Source: Nonomuraea wenchangensis
GTDB lineage: Bacteria > Actinomycetota > Actinomycetes > Streptosporangiales > Streptosporangiaceae
Length of the DNA: 64,000 nucleotides
Direction: 5' to 3'
Assembly: GCF_900111685.1 (NCBI RefSeq)
Contig: NZ_FOHX01000022.1
Location: forward strand, 62,001 to 126,000
Of this stretch, positions 14,735 to 22,982 are shown piece after piece; positions within the stretch are counted from its first letter, which is position 1, and every line of letters begins with the position of its first letter. Below the pieces are notes generated by a model. It made no database searches and was not told where the DNA came from. It was given only the letters and a program-made list of their open reading frames with translations. A program made the translations under genes and the position numbers.

Positions 14735-15860
14735 CGGAAGTGGTGTACGAGTTTGGCCTGGTCACAGGCGTGGCGTCGTGAAATGAAGACGGCCATCGAG
14801 TGATCCTTCGAGTAGCTAGATCAAGATCGAAGGAGAACCAGTCGATGGCCGCAGACAACAGTGTGACGCCTGCTCAATGGCTCGCGAGGCAGATCGAGAC
14901 CGACGACCCTGACATGTTGCGATCCATGGTGAAGACCATGGCCGAAGCGTTGATGTCGGCCGAGGCCGACAGCCTGTGCGGGGCCGCCTACGGCCAACGC
15001 AGCGAGGAGCGGACCAACTCCCGCAACGGCTACCGGGCGCGTGAGTGGGACACCCGCGCAGGAACGATCGAGCTGGCGATCCCGAAGCTGCGTTCCGGCT
15101 CCTACTACCCGGACTGGCTGCTGGAGCGACGCCGACGGGCCGAACAGGCGCTGATCAGCGTGGTCGCGACGTCCTATCTGCTCGGCGTCTCCACCCGGCG
15201 GGTGGACAAGCTGGTCGAGCAGCTGGGCATCAAGCACATCTCCAAGAGTCAGGTCTCGCAGATGGCCAAGGTGCTGGATGAGCAGGTCGAGGCGTTCCGG
15301 ACGCGGGCACTGGACGCCGGCCCGTACACCTTCGTCTGGCTGGACGCGCTGACCCAGAAGGTGCGCGAGGGCGGCCGCACGATCAACGTGCACGCGCTGG
15401 TCGCCACCGGCGTCAACGCCAACGGCCAGCGCGAGGTCCTCGGCCTGGACGTCACTTCGGCCGAAGACGGCGCCGGCTGGCTGGCGTTCCTGCGCGGCCT
15501 GGTCGCGCGCGGCCTGTCCGGCGTCCAGCTGGTCGTCTCCGACGCCCACCGCGGCCTGGTCGAGGCCATCGGCGCCGCCCTGCCGGGCGCGTGCTGGCAG
15601 CGCTGCCGCACCCACTACCTGCGCAACCTGCTGACCTGCGTGCCCAAGTCGGCGCAGCCGTGGGTGGCCACGCTGGTGCGCACCATCTTCGACCAGCCCA
15701 CCTCCGAGCAGGTGCGCACCCAGCATGCCTGGGTCATCGACGCCCTGGAGGCCAAGTACCCGGCCGCGTGTGAGCATCTGGACGCCGCCCGGGAGGACCT
15801 GCTGGCCTTCGCCGCCTTCCCGCGCGAGACCTGGCGGCAGATTTGGTCCAACAATCTCCA
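14735..15860 (+). mobile_element. IS256-family element, left part only
   Basis: The left end lies near GGAAGTGGTGTACGAG (about 14735). The transposase starts at 14845 and is abruptly lost at about 15858, where a short inverted repeat CACGTCC-GT-GGACGTG (15859-15874) marks the breakpoint. No right-end inverted repeat is present. Confidence 0.7.
14845..15860 (+). pseudogene. IS256-family transposase, 3' truncated
   Basis: MAADNSVTPAQWLARQI begins after AAGGAGAA. About 338 residues are collinear with IS256 mutator-type transposases: the N-terminal TNSRNGYRAREWDTRAGTIEL, the first catalytic Asp in YTFVWLDALTQKVREGG, the second in QLVVSDAHRGL, and the C/H motif CWQRCRTHYLRNLL. The sequence follows the family up to FPRETWRQIWSNN and then becomes unrelated. 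The downstream NPxERLNxE block with the third acidic residue is therefore missing and the enzyme should be inactive. The frame stays open to 16386 by chance. Confidence 0.85.
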
Positions 15861-16091
15861 CGTCCGTGGACGTGACCGTCCCGCACCGTCGACAGGCACT
15901 TCCACAGCCCGCGTCGTACCGGGGGTGCCGGTAACGAAGCGCCGGCCAGCCAGTTCACCAAGAACATCAGCGAGTAAGCGCGGTCGAGCCGGCTGCTGCT
16001 GGTGGATCCGGTCAGTCGGCGCAGCGAGTTCGACAAGCTGGTTCCGGACCGCCCCCATCCAGCTCACCGGCCTGGCTCTCATTCTGCGCGA
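15861..16091. other. Junction DNA between IS256 and GNAT gene
   Basis: There is no convincing gene. The plus frame continuing from the transposase reads IQLTGLALILRE near 16040-16090, which looks like the lost first strand of the following acetyltransferase in another frame. A minus-strand stretch (about 15900-16036, DRAYSLMFLVNWLAG) looks membrane-like but is unassigned. Confidence 0.4.
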
Positions 16092-16634
16092 ATGGAGGAG
16101 GCGGACGTGCCCGCGATGGTCGAGCTGTTCGACGACCCCGCCGTCGACCGGTGGACGCCGCTGCGCGCCCCCTTCGACGAGACGGCCGCCCGCGCCTACC
16201 TGGACCGGGCCCGCGTGCATCGGGCCCAAGGCCGCGGGCTCCAGCTCGCCATCACCACCGACGGCCGCCGGCCTCTCGGCGAGATCCTGCTGTTCCCTAC
16301 CGGCGCTCCTGGCGAGGTGGAGCTGGCCTACGCCGTCGGCGCCGCGCACCGCGGCCAGGGGCTGGCCGGCCGCGCCGTGCGGCTGATCACGGACTACGCG
16401 TACGACAGCCTGGCCGCCACCCGCGTGATCCTGTGCATCTCCGCCGGCAACCTCGCCAGCGCCGGGGTCGCCCGCGCCACCAGCTTCCAGCTCACCCCGG
16501 CGCCGCCGATCAGCCGCGCGGGCGCCCGCGACCCTCTGCACACCTGGCTGCACCATCGCGGCCGGCCCGTTGCCGGGCCCGCCGCGACGCGAGAGTCTGG
16601 GGTCGCGTCCGAGCCCGTACCGAGGACGACGTGA
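16092..16634 (+). CDS. GNAT-family N-acetyltransferase, possibly 5' damaged
   Basis: From the ATG at 16092 the protein reads MEEADVPAMVELFDDPAV, the usual helix 1 of RimJ/RimL-type acetyltransferases. It continues through LGEILLFPTGAPGEVELAYAV to the acetyl-CoA P-loop AVGAAHRGQGLAGRAVRL and the closing LCISAGNLASAGVARAT. The normal strand 1 (xLTGxxLxLRxM) lies just upstream in a different frame (IQLTGLALILR, about 16050-16090), so a frameshift has probably separated it. The gene may be expressed in shortened form or be dead. Confidence 0.6.
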   Translation: MEEADVPAMVELFDDPAVDRWTPLRAPFDETAARAYLDRARVHRAQGRGLQLAITTDGRRPLGEILLFPTGAPGEVELAYAVGAAHRGQGLAGRAVRLITDYAYDSLAATRVILCISAGNLASAGVARATSFQLTPAPPISRAGARDPLHTWLHHRGRPVAGPAATRESGVASEPVPRTT

Positions 16635-16683
16635 CACGGTCGTGGTGCGTACGCACGGCGGCCCCGACGACTGCGGAGATGAC

Positions 16684-17466
16684 GTGAACCTCGATCCCAT
16701 TCCCCAGGACCAGCTGACGTTCCGCCTGCCGCCCACGTTCGACGACGTCGAGGCCGAGCGGCGGCACCGCCAGGAGCGGCTGGTCGCCGCGCTGCGGCTG
16801 TTCGGCAGGTTCGGCTTCGAGGAGGGCGTGGCGGGGCACATCACCGCCCGCGACCCCGAGCACCCCGACCACTTCTGGGTGAACCCGTTCGGCATGAGCT
16901 TCAAGCACATCAAGGTCAGCGACCTGATCCTGGTCAACCACGAGGGCCAGGTCGTCCACGGCAGATACCACGTCAACCAGGCGGCCTTCGCCATCCACTC
17001 GATGATCCACCAGGCGCGCCCCGACGCGGTCGCCGCCGCCCACTCCCACTCCGTGTACGGCAAGGCGCTGTCCTCCCTCGGCACCCCGCTGGAGCCGCTG
17101 ACCCAGGACGCCTGCGCCTTCTACGAGGATCACGGCCTGTTCGACGACTACACGGGTGTGGTGCTGGAGACCGAGGAGGGGCGCCGTATCGCCGCCGCGC
17201 TGGGCTCGCACAAGGCCGTCATCCTGCGCAACCACGGCCTGCTCACCGTGGGTGACTCCGTCGACGCCGCCGCCTGGTGGTTCATCACGATGGAGCGCTC
17301 CTGCCAGGCCCAGCTGCTGGCCAAGGCGGCGGGCCCGACCGTGTCCATCGATCACGACCAGGCCAAGCTCACCCACGGCCAGATCGGCAACGACCTGGTC
17401 GGCTGGATCAACTTCCAGCCGCTGTACGACCAGATCGTCCGCTCCGACACCGACATGTTCGACTGA
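16684..17466 (+). CDS. Class II aldolase/adducin family protein
   Basis: This 260-residue protein runs from GTG at 16684 (site CGGAGA). It shows the family's zinc-binding pattern: FEEGVAGHITARDP, a PDAVAAAHSHSVYGKAL block with the H-x-H zinc ligands, and a later RNHGLLTVGDSVDAA that supplies the third histidine. These features are shared by fuculose-phosphate-type aldolases and the larger adducin-like actinomycete paralogues, whose substrates are mostly unknown. The C-terminal GWINFQPLYDQIVRSDTDMFD is typical of the latter. It is followed by an inverted repeat and a split-barrel gene. Confidence 0.85.
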   Translation: MNLDPIPQDQLTFRLPPTFDDVEAERRHRQERLVAALRLFGRFGFEEGVAGHITARDPEHPDHFWVNPFGMSFKHIKVSDLILVNHEGQVVHGRYHVNQAAFAIHSMIHQARPDAVAAAHSHSVYGKALSSLGTPLEPLTQDACAFYEDHGLFDDYTGVVLETEEGRRIAAALGSHKAVILRNHGLLTVGDSVDAAAWWFITMERSCQAQLLAKAAGPTVSIDHDQAKLTHGQIGNDLVGWINFQPLYDQIVRSDTDMFD

Positions 17467-17493
17467 CCGCGGGAGCCGCTTCCTCCGCCGAGG

Positions 17494-17532
17494 TCTGCGG
17501 GCTGGGCAGATATACGATGTCCAGCCCGCAGA
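17494..17532. promoter_or_regulatory. 12-bp inverted repeat spanning a -10-like sequence
   Basis: Arms TCTGCGGGCTGG (17494-17505) and the exact complement (17521-17532) enclose GCAGATATACGATGT, which contains a TATACGAT -10-like element. It lies 18 bases upstream of the next gene's start. It could be a terminator for the aldolase or an operator over the split-barrel gene's promoter. Confidence 0.5.
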
Positions 17533-17550
17533 ATCGCCATGAGGAGAGAC

Positions 17551-17940
17551 GTGAACCTGGCTGATCAGGGCGACGCATTCGCCGCCTTCTGGCGGGAGCG
17601 GCATCTGTGCACGCTCGCCACCGCCCGCCCCGACGGCCGTCCGCCGCACGTCGTGCCCGTGGGCGCGACGCTGGACCTGGCCGCCGGCATCGCCAGGGTG
17701 ATCACCTCGGGCACCTCGCACAAGGCGAGGCTCATCGGCCCGGAGGGGGCGCCGGTCGCGCTCTGTCAGGTGGACGGCCGCCGCTGGTCGACGTTGGAGG
17801 GCCGGGCGGTGCTGCGGACCGAGCCGGAGGAGGTGGCCGAGGCGGAGCGGCGCTACGCCGCCCGTTACAGGCCGCCCCGGGTCAACCCGTCGCGGGTGGT
17901 CGTGGAGATCCAGGTGACGCGCGTGCTGGGCAACGTGTGA
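17551..17940 (+). CDS. F420/FMN-dependent split-barrel (PPOX family) protein
   Basis: From GTG at 17551 (preceded by AGGAGAG) the 129-residue protein reads FWRERHLCTLATARPDGRPP, VVPVGATLD, VITSGTSHKARLIGPEGAPVALCQVDGRRWSTLEGRAVL. This is the compact TIGR03618-type pattern of actinomycete F420- or FMN-binding reductases. An ATG at 17539 is also in frame, but it overlaps the ribosome binding site. Substrates of these proteins are mostly unknown. It ends 40 bases before the first NrdR box of nrdA. Confidence 0.85.
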   Translation: MNLADQGDAFAAFWRERHLCTLATARPDGRPPHVVPVGATLDLAAGIARVITSGTSHKARLIGPEGAPVALCQVDGRRWSTLEGRAVLRTEPEEVAEAERRYAARYRPPRVNPSRVVVEIQVTRVLGNV

Positions 17941-17980
17941 TCACCGTCGTGCCGGCGGAGGCGGCCTGATCCCCCTCGGA

Positions 17981-18027
17981 ACACGAGATGTTGGGTGTGA
18001 CTTTTCGATCGCCCCTATATATGGTGT
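17981..18027 (+). promoter_or_regulatory. Tandem NrdR boxes
   Basis: Two 16-bp elements resembling the NrdR consensus acaCwAtATaTwGtgt: ACACGAGATGTTGGGT (17981-17996) and CCCCTATATATGGTGT (18012-18027). Their centres are 31 bp apart, the three-helical-turn spacing typical of NrdR box pairs. They lie directly upstream of the cobalamin riboswitch and nrdA. NrdR is the ATP/dATP-responsive repressor of ribonucleotide reductases. Confidence 0.7.
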
Positions 18028-18044
18028 CCCCTGCAGCCGGTTCG

Positions 18045-18215
18045 ATCACCCAGCCAGGGTGGCCGAGGCAAGAGGGAACCCGGTGGAAATCCGGGACTGC
18101 CCCGCAGCGGTGAGTGGGAACGACCGCCGTCAGACGCACTGGGCCAAGGGCCCGGGAAGCGACGGCCAGTAGGCGACGAGCACCATGCCCACGAGTCCGA
18201 AGACCTGCCGGCCGC
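18045..18215 (+). promoter_or_regulatory. Cobalamin riboswitch
   Basis: The leader shows the conserved core in order: GAGGGAACCCGGTGGAAATC, GGGACTGCCCCGCAGCGG, TGAGTGGGAACGACC, GGGAAGCGACGGCCAGTAGG and the B12 box AGTCCGAAGACCTGCC at 18194-18209. It lies about 145 bases before nrdA. In Streptomyces coelicolor a B12 riboswitch turns off the class Ia nrdABS operon when cobalamin is available for the class II enzyme, and the same logic is expected here. The outer boundaries are approximate. Confidence 0.93.
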
Positions 18216-18359
18216 GGCCGTACACGATCACGCGTGTGCGGCGGCTCCGAGGCCGCGCGGGACGGTCGAAGGCACTGGGCGCGAGGGCTGTGCGGTCCCG
18301 TGCCGGAGCCTCCTGCGCGTGTTCTCGGCACATGAGCGAGTTCACGAGGGGAGAGCGCA

Positions 18360-20756
18360 GTGACGGTCACCGGGGACACGACCACCGAGCTGAGCGGTGA
18401 GGTGCCCGCGCCGAGGCGGGTCCAGATGCAGGTGCGCAAGCGCAACGGCACGACCGAGCCGGTCGACGTCAACAAGATCGTCCGGGCGGTGGGCCGCTGG
18501 GCGGACGATCTGACCGACATCGACCCGATGCGGGTGGCCACCAAGACGATCAGCGGCCTGTACGACGGCGCCACCACCGCCGAGCTGGACCGGCTGTCGA
18601 TCCAGACCGCCGCCGAGATGATCGGTGAGGAGCCGCAGTACTCCCGCCTGGCCGCGCGGCTGCTGTCCGGCTACATCGACAAGGAGGTACGCGGCCAGGG
18701 CGTGGCCTCCTTCAGCCAGTCCATCCGGCTCGGGCACGCGGAAGGGCTCATCGGCGACGAGACCGCCGAGTTCGTCGCCACCAACGCCCGCAAACTCGAC
18801 GACGCCGTCGACCTCGCCGGTGACCTGCGGTTCGAGTACTTCGGGCTGCGTACGGTCTACGACCGCTACCTGCTGCGGCACCCGTCCACCCGGCTGGTGG
18901 TGGAGACGCCGCAGTACTGGCTGCTGCGCGTGGCGTGCGGGCTGGCCGAGACGCCGGCCGAGGCGATCGGGTTCTACCGGCTGATGTCGTCGCTGGCCTA
19001 CCTGCCGAGCTCGCCGACGCTGTTCAACTCCGGCACGCGGCACACGCAGATGTCGTCGTGCTACCTCGTCGACTCGCCCCGTGACGAGATCGGCTCCATC
19101 TACGAGCGCTACGCGCAGGTGGCGCAGCTGTCGAAGTTCGCGGGCGGGATCGGCATCGCCTGGTCGCGGATCCGCTCCAGGGGCGCGCTGATCCGCGGCA
19201 CCAACGGGCACTCCAACGGCATCGTGCCTTGGCTGCGCACCCTCGACGCGTCCGTGGCCGCCGTCAACCAGGGTGGCCGGCGCAAGGGCGCCGCCTGCGT
19301 CTATCTGGAGCCGTGGCACCCGGACGTCGAGGAGTTCCTGGAGCTGCGCGACAACACCGGCGAGGACGCCCGCCGCACCCACAACCTCAACCTGGCCAAC
19401 TGGATCCCCGACGAGTTCATGCGGCGGGTCGAGGCCGACGGCGTGTGGTCGTTGTTCGACCCCGACGAGCTCCCGGAGCTGCCCGACCTGTGGGGCGAGG
19501 CGTTCGACGAGGCGTACCGCGCGGCCGAGCAGGCCGGGCGCTACACCCGCCAGGTCAAGGCCCGTGACCTCTACGCCAAGATGATGCGCACCCTCGCGCA
19601 GACCGGCAACGGCTGGATGACCTTCAAGGACGCCGCCAACCGGCTGTGCAACCAGGCGGCCGAGCCCGGCAACGTGGTGCACCTGTCCAACCTGTGCACC
19701 GAGATCATCGAGGTGTCCAGCGACGCCGAGACCGCGGTCTGCAACCTCGGCTCCGTCAACCTCGCCGCCCACGTCACGGAGGACGGCGTCGACTGGGAGC
19801 GGCTGCGCGCCACCGTACGCACCGCGGTCACGTTCCTGGACCGGGTGATCGACATCAACTACTACCCGAGCGAGCAGGCGGCGGCCAGCAACCCGCGCTG
19901 GCGGCCGGTCGGGCTGGGCGTGATGGGGCTGCAGGACGTGTTCTTCGCGCTGCGGCTGCCGTTCGACTCGCCCGAGGCCAAGGAGCTGTCCACCCGCCTG
20001 GCCGAGGAGATCTACCTGTCGGCGCTGGAGACCTCCGCCGGCCTGGCCGAGCGGTTCGGCGCCCACCCCGCCTACGACCAGACGTGGGCGGCGCGCGGCA
20101 GGCTGCAGCACGACCTGTGGGGCGTCACCGGCACCCAGGCCGAGCGCTGGGACGCCGTACGCGAACGCATCGCCGCCTCCGGCCTGCGCAACTCGTTGCT
20201 GATCGCCATCGCGCCCACCGCCACCATCGCCTCGATCGTCGGCGCGTACGAGTGCATCGAGCCGCAGGTGTCCAACCTCTTCAAGCGCGAGACGCTCAGC
20301 GGCGAGTTCCTGCAGATCAACAACGCGCTGGTGGCCGAGCTCAAGTCGCGCGGCCTGTGGACCGAGCGCGTCAGGACGGCCATCAGGCAGGCGGAGGGCT
20401 CGGTGCAGGGCATCGCCGAGCTCCCGGAGGACGTGCGCCGGTTGTTCCGCACCGCGTGGGAGCTGCCGCAGCGCGCGCTGATCGACCTGGCCGCGGCGCG
20501 CTCGCCGTACGTCGACCAGAGCCAGTCGCTCAACCTGTTCATGAGCGCCCCGACGATCGACAAGCTCTCCTCGATGTACCTGTACGCCTGGAAGTCCGGC
20601 CTGAAGACCACCTACTACCTGCGCTCGCGACCGGCCACCCGCATCCAGCAGGCCACCGTCCCCGTCGCCGCGAACCAAGCGAACAACGCGAACAAGTCCG
20701 ACGAGGCACTCGCCTGCTCGCTGGAGAACCCCGAGTCCTGCGAAGCCTGCCAGTGA
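18360..20756 (+). CDS. nrdA: Class Ia ribonucleoside-diphosphate reductase, alpha subunit
   Basis: This 798-residue protein converts ribonucleoside diphosphates to deoxyribonucleotides. An ATP-cone opens the protein (VRKRNGTTEPVDVNKIVRAV, residues about 20-105). The catalytic barrel includes TQMSSCYLVD (first redox cysteine), the NLCTEI radical triad with Cys446, and AVCNLGS. The C-terminus ends SCEAC-Q, the swinging CxxC that receives electrons from thioredoxin. GTG start after GAGGGGAGAGC. It is co-transcribed with nrdB 23 bases downstream and sits behind NrdR boxes and a cobalamin riboswitch. No nrdS-like third gene follows. Confidence 0.96.
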   Translation: MTVTGDTTTELSGEVPAPRRVQMQVRKRNGTTEPVDVNKIVRAVGRWADDLTDIDPMRVATKTISGLYDGATTAELDRLSIQTAAEMIGEEPQYSRLAARLLSGYIDKEVRGQGVASFSQSIRLGHAEGLIGDETAEFVATNARKLDDAVDLAGDLRFEYFGLRTVYDRYLLRHPSTRLVVETPQYWLLRVACGLAETPAEAIGFYRLMSSLAYLPSSPTLFNSGTRHTQMSSCYLVDSPRDEIGSIYERYAQVAQLSKFAGGIGIAWSRIRSRGALIRGTNGHSNGIVPWLRTLDASVAAVNQGGRRKGAACVYLEPWHPDVEEFLELRDNTGEDARRTHNLNLANWIPDEFMRRVEADGVWSLFDPDELPELPDLWGEAFDEAYRAAEQAGRYTRQVKARDLYAKMMRTLAQTGNGWMTFKDAANRLCNQAAEPGNVVHLSNLCTEIIEVSSDAETAVCNLGSVNLAAHVTEDGVDWERLRATVRTAVTFLDRVIDINYYPSEQAAASNPRWRPVGLGVMGLQDVFFALRLPFDSPEAKELSTRLAEEIYLSALETSAGLAERFGAHPAYDQTWAARGRLQHDLWGVTGTQAERWDAVRERIAASGLRNSLLIAIAPTATIASIVGAYECIEPQVSNLFKRETLSGEFLQINNALVAELKSRGLWTERVRTAIRQAEGSVQGIAELPEDVRRLFRTAWELPQRALIDLAAARSPYVDQSQSLNLFMSAPTIDKLSSMYLYAWKSGLKTTYYLRSRPATRIQQATVPVAANQANNANKSDEALACSLENPESCEACQ

Positions 20757-20779
20757 CCTCTCGTGAGGAGAAACCCCCG

Positions 20780-21775
20780 ATGCTGCTCGACCCCGGCATG
20801 AGCCTGACCCTGCGCCCCATGCGCTACCCGCTGTTCTTCGACCGCTACCGCGACGCGATCAAGAACACGTGGACCGTGGAGGAGGTGGACCTGCACTCCG
20901 ACCTGAAGGACCTGAGCAAGCTGTCGCCGGCCGAACGCCACCTCGTCAGCCGCCTGGTCGCCTTCTTCGCCACCGGCGACACGATCGTCGCCAACAACCT
21001 GGTGCTCAACCTCTACCAGCACATCAACGCCCCCGAGGCGCGGCTCTACCTGAGCAGGCAGCTGTTCGAGGAGGCCGTGCACGTCCAGTTCTACCTGAAC
21101 CTGCTCGACACGTACGTGCCCGACGAGCAGGAGCGTTTCGAGGCGTTCGCCGCCGTGGAGAACATCCCCTCCATCCGGCGCAAGGCCGAGTTCTGCTTCC
21201 GCTGGATCGACTCCATCGACAACCTCCAGCGGCTGGAGACCCGCGACGACCGGCGCGCCTTCCTGCTCAACCTGATCTGCTTCGCCGCCTGCATCGAGGG
21301 GCTGTTCTTCTACGGCGCCTTCGCCTACGTCTACTTCCTGCGCTCGCGCGGCCTGCTGAACGGGCTGGCGTCGGGCACCAACTGGGTCTTCCGCGACGAG
21401 TCCATGCACATGGCCTTCGCCTTCGACGTGGTCGGTGTCGTACGCGAGGAGGAGCCGGACCTCTTCGACGAGGACATGGCCACCCAGGTCAGGGAGATGC
21501 TGGCCGAGGCGGTGGAGTGCGAGGCCCAGTTCGCCGAGGACCTGCTCGGACAGGGCGTGCCGGGCATGTCGATCGCGGACATGCGCTCCTACCTGGAGCA
21601 CGTGGCCGACCGGCGGCTGGCCCAGCTCGGCATCGAGCCGCTGTACGGGTCGAAGAACCCGTTCGCGTTCATGGAGCTGCAGGACGTGCAGGAGTTGTCG
21701 AACTTCTTCGAGCGGCGCGTCTCGGCGTACCAGGTGGGCGTGACCGGCTCGGTCAGCTTCGACGCCGACTTCTGA
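20780..21775 (+). CDS. nrdB: Class Ia ribonucleotide reductase, beta (radical) subunit
   Basis: This 331-residue protein carries the di-iron ligands and radical tyrosine of class Ia NrdB: LFEEAVHVQFY (E-x-x-H followed four residues later by the tyrosyl radical site), AFFATGDTIVANN, and FRDESMHMAFAFD (E...H). The C-terminal FFERRVSAYQVGVTGSVSFDADF includes the peptide that docks to NrdA. It follows nrdA by 23 bases with a GAGGAG site and is closed by a strong terminator. It generates and stores the radical used by NrdA under oxygen. Confidence 0.96.
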   Translation: MLLDPGMSLTLRPMRYPLFFDRYRDAIKNTWTVEEVDLHSDLKDLSKLSPAERHLVSRLVAFFATGDTIVANNLVLNLYQHINAPEARLYLSRQLFEEAVHVQFYLNLLDTYVPDEQERFEAFAAVENIPSIRRKAEFCFRWIDSIDNLQRLETRDDRRAFLLNLICFAACIEGLFFYGAFAYVYFLRSRGLLNGLASGTNWVFRDESMHMAFAFDVVGVVREEEPDLFDEDMATQVREMLAEAVECEAQFAEDLLGQGVPGMSIADMRSYLEHVADRRLAQLGIEPLYGSKNPFAFMELQDVQELSNFFERRVSAYQVGVTGSVSFDADF

Positions 21776-21789
21776 CGGCCCGAGGGGAG

Positions 21790-21812
21790 CCCCGGGCCTC
21801 TCGGGCCCGGGG
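21790..21812 (+). terminator. nrdAB terminator
   Basis: Perfect 9-bp stem CCCCGGGCC / GGCCCGGGG with loop TCTCG, 14 bases after the nrdB stop. Confidence 0.75.
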
Positions 21813-21892
21813 TCATGCCGCGCTGAGGGGGGCACCGGAACACCAGCCCCCTCGCCGGGCGCCTGCCAAAGGGCGCGGAGGCCACCCGCGGG

Positions 21893-22693
21893 TCAGCCGG
21901 GCTCGGAGGGCACGACCTCGTAGGGGATGCCCTGGTCGCGCAGTTCCTGGAGCGTCCGCTCGGGCGCGGCGTCGTCGGTGAGCACGAGATCCCAGGCCGG
22001 CAGGGGTGCGACCCGGTGCAGGGCGACGCGGTCGAGCTTGGTGTGGTCGACCATGAGGACGCTGCGCCGGGCGGCGCGCATCATGGCCTGTTTGACCAGG
22101 ACGACCTCCTGCTCCTGGTGGTAGGTGAAGCCGCCGGACACGGCGGAGATCGAGGCGAAGAGCAGATCGACGCGCAGGGCGTCGATCGCCTCAAGGCACG
22201 GTACGCCGAGGAACGACTCGTGGGGCCGGTACCACTCGCCGCCCAGCGCGATGAGGCGGATGTTGGGCAGGTCGCGCAGCACGTTGATGGCGCCCATGAA
22301 GTTCGTGACGACCGTGAGCGGGATGTCGTCGTCGAGCAGCCGGGCGAGTTCCAGGGTGGTGGTCGAGCCGTCGATCATGATGGCCATGCCGGGCTCGACC
22401 AGCTCGCGGGCCCGCCGCGCGAGTGCGCGTTTCTCGCGCACGGCGCTGCGCATCCGGTAGGCGACGTTGGACTCGAAGATGCTCGACGGCTGGACGCTGA
22501 CTCCGCCGCGATGTTTGCGCACGATGCGCTGGCGTTCCAGTTCGTCCAGGTCGCGGTGGATGGTCATGGTGCTGACGGCGAAGCGCTCAGCGAGGTCCAC
22601 GGCCGTGGCCGAGCCCTGCTGCAGCACGTATTCAGCGATGTCGGCCTGGCGCTGAGCACGCTTGCTCCCCGGCCCGTGCTTGGTTTCGGACAT
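21893..22693 (-). CDS. DeoR/GlpR-type transcriptional repressor
   Basis: This 266-residue regulator starts at ATG 22693 behind AGGAGAG. Its N-terminal DeoR helix-turn-helix is RQADIAEYVLQQGSATAVDLAERFAVSTMTIHRDLDELERQRIVRKHRGG (residues about 14-63). The C-terminal DeoR sensor domain has IMIDGSTTTLELARLL and LTVVTNFMGAINVL, which usually bind a phosphorylated sugar or polyol. It is divergent from the organophosphate uptake operon, with a good palindrome between the two, so it very probably controls that operon and responds to a phosphorylated intermediate of it. Confidence 0.9.
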   Translation of the reverse strand: MSETKHGPGSKRAQRQADIAEYVLQQGSATAVDLAERFAVSTMTIHRDLDELERQRIVRKHRGGVSVQPSSIFESNVAYRMRSAVREKRALARRARELVEPGMAIMIDGSTTTLELARLLDDDIPLTVVTNFMGAINVLRDLPNIRLIALGGEWYRPHESFLGVPCLEAIDALRVDLLFASISAVSGGFTYHQEQEVVLVKQAMMRAARRSVLMVDHTKLDRVALHRVAPLPAWDLVLTDDAAPERTLQELRDQGIPYEVVPSEPG

Positions 22694-22764
22694 CGCTCTC
22701 CTGCGATCAGCTACTGACGGAACGAGCATAGGCACACCTCTGGCGCCGGAGGTCATCACAGAAC

Positions 22765-22785
22765 GAATGTGTTTATAACACGTTC
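22765..22785. promoter_or_regulatory. Candidate DeoR operator
   Basis: GAATGTGTT-TAT-AACACGTTC, nine-base arms with a single mismatch around TAT. It lies in the 289-bp divergent region between the DeoR gene and the uptake operon, in a low-GC patch. The rest of this region (22786-22982) should hold the operon promoter; I see no clear PHO box. Confidence 0.65.
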
Positions 22786-22982
22786 ATCTCAGCGTAGTCG
22801 AGGGTGCCCAAGGTCAGGACCTGGCACGTTGAGGATTCCCTATGAGGAAGGCTGTGACAAACCAGCCTTGATCGCCACAGAACCATTGCGAAGTTCACAA
22901 CCAGATTGTTAGATGTAGCACGAACGCAACATCTCTGCGGGCGGCCCGGAGCGGTCGCTCGCCACCCTCTCAGGAGGACACC

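Noticed and set aside
15615..17084. A 489-codon minus-strand frame opposite IS256, GNAT and aldolase genes
   Set aside because: Spans three unrelated plus-strand features with no protein-like core.
18040..18330. Small open frames within the riboswitch leader
   Set aside because: The conserved cobalamin riboswitch core explains the sequence; the frames lack ribosome binding sites.
18342..20678. A 778-codon open frame on the minus strand opposite nrdA
   Set aside because: It is a shadow frame of a highly biased GC-rich gene; its translation is Val/Gly/Arg/His-rich with no domain, whereas the plus strand encodes a complete NrdA.
22860..22940. Possible PHO box (GTTCACAACCA) upstream of the phosphate operon
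   Set aside because: Only one 11-base unit resembles the consensus; the required adjacent direct repeat is not there.
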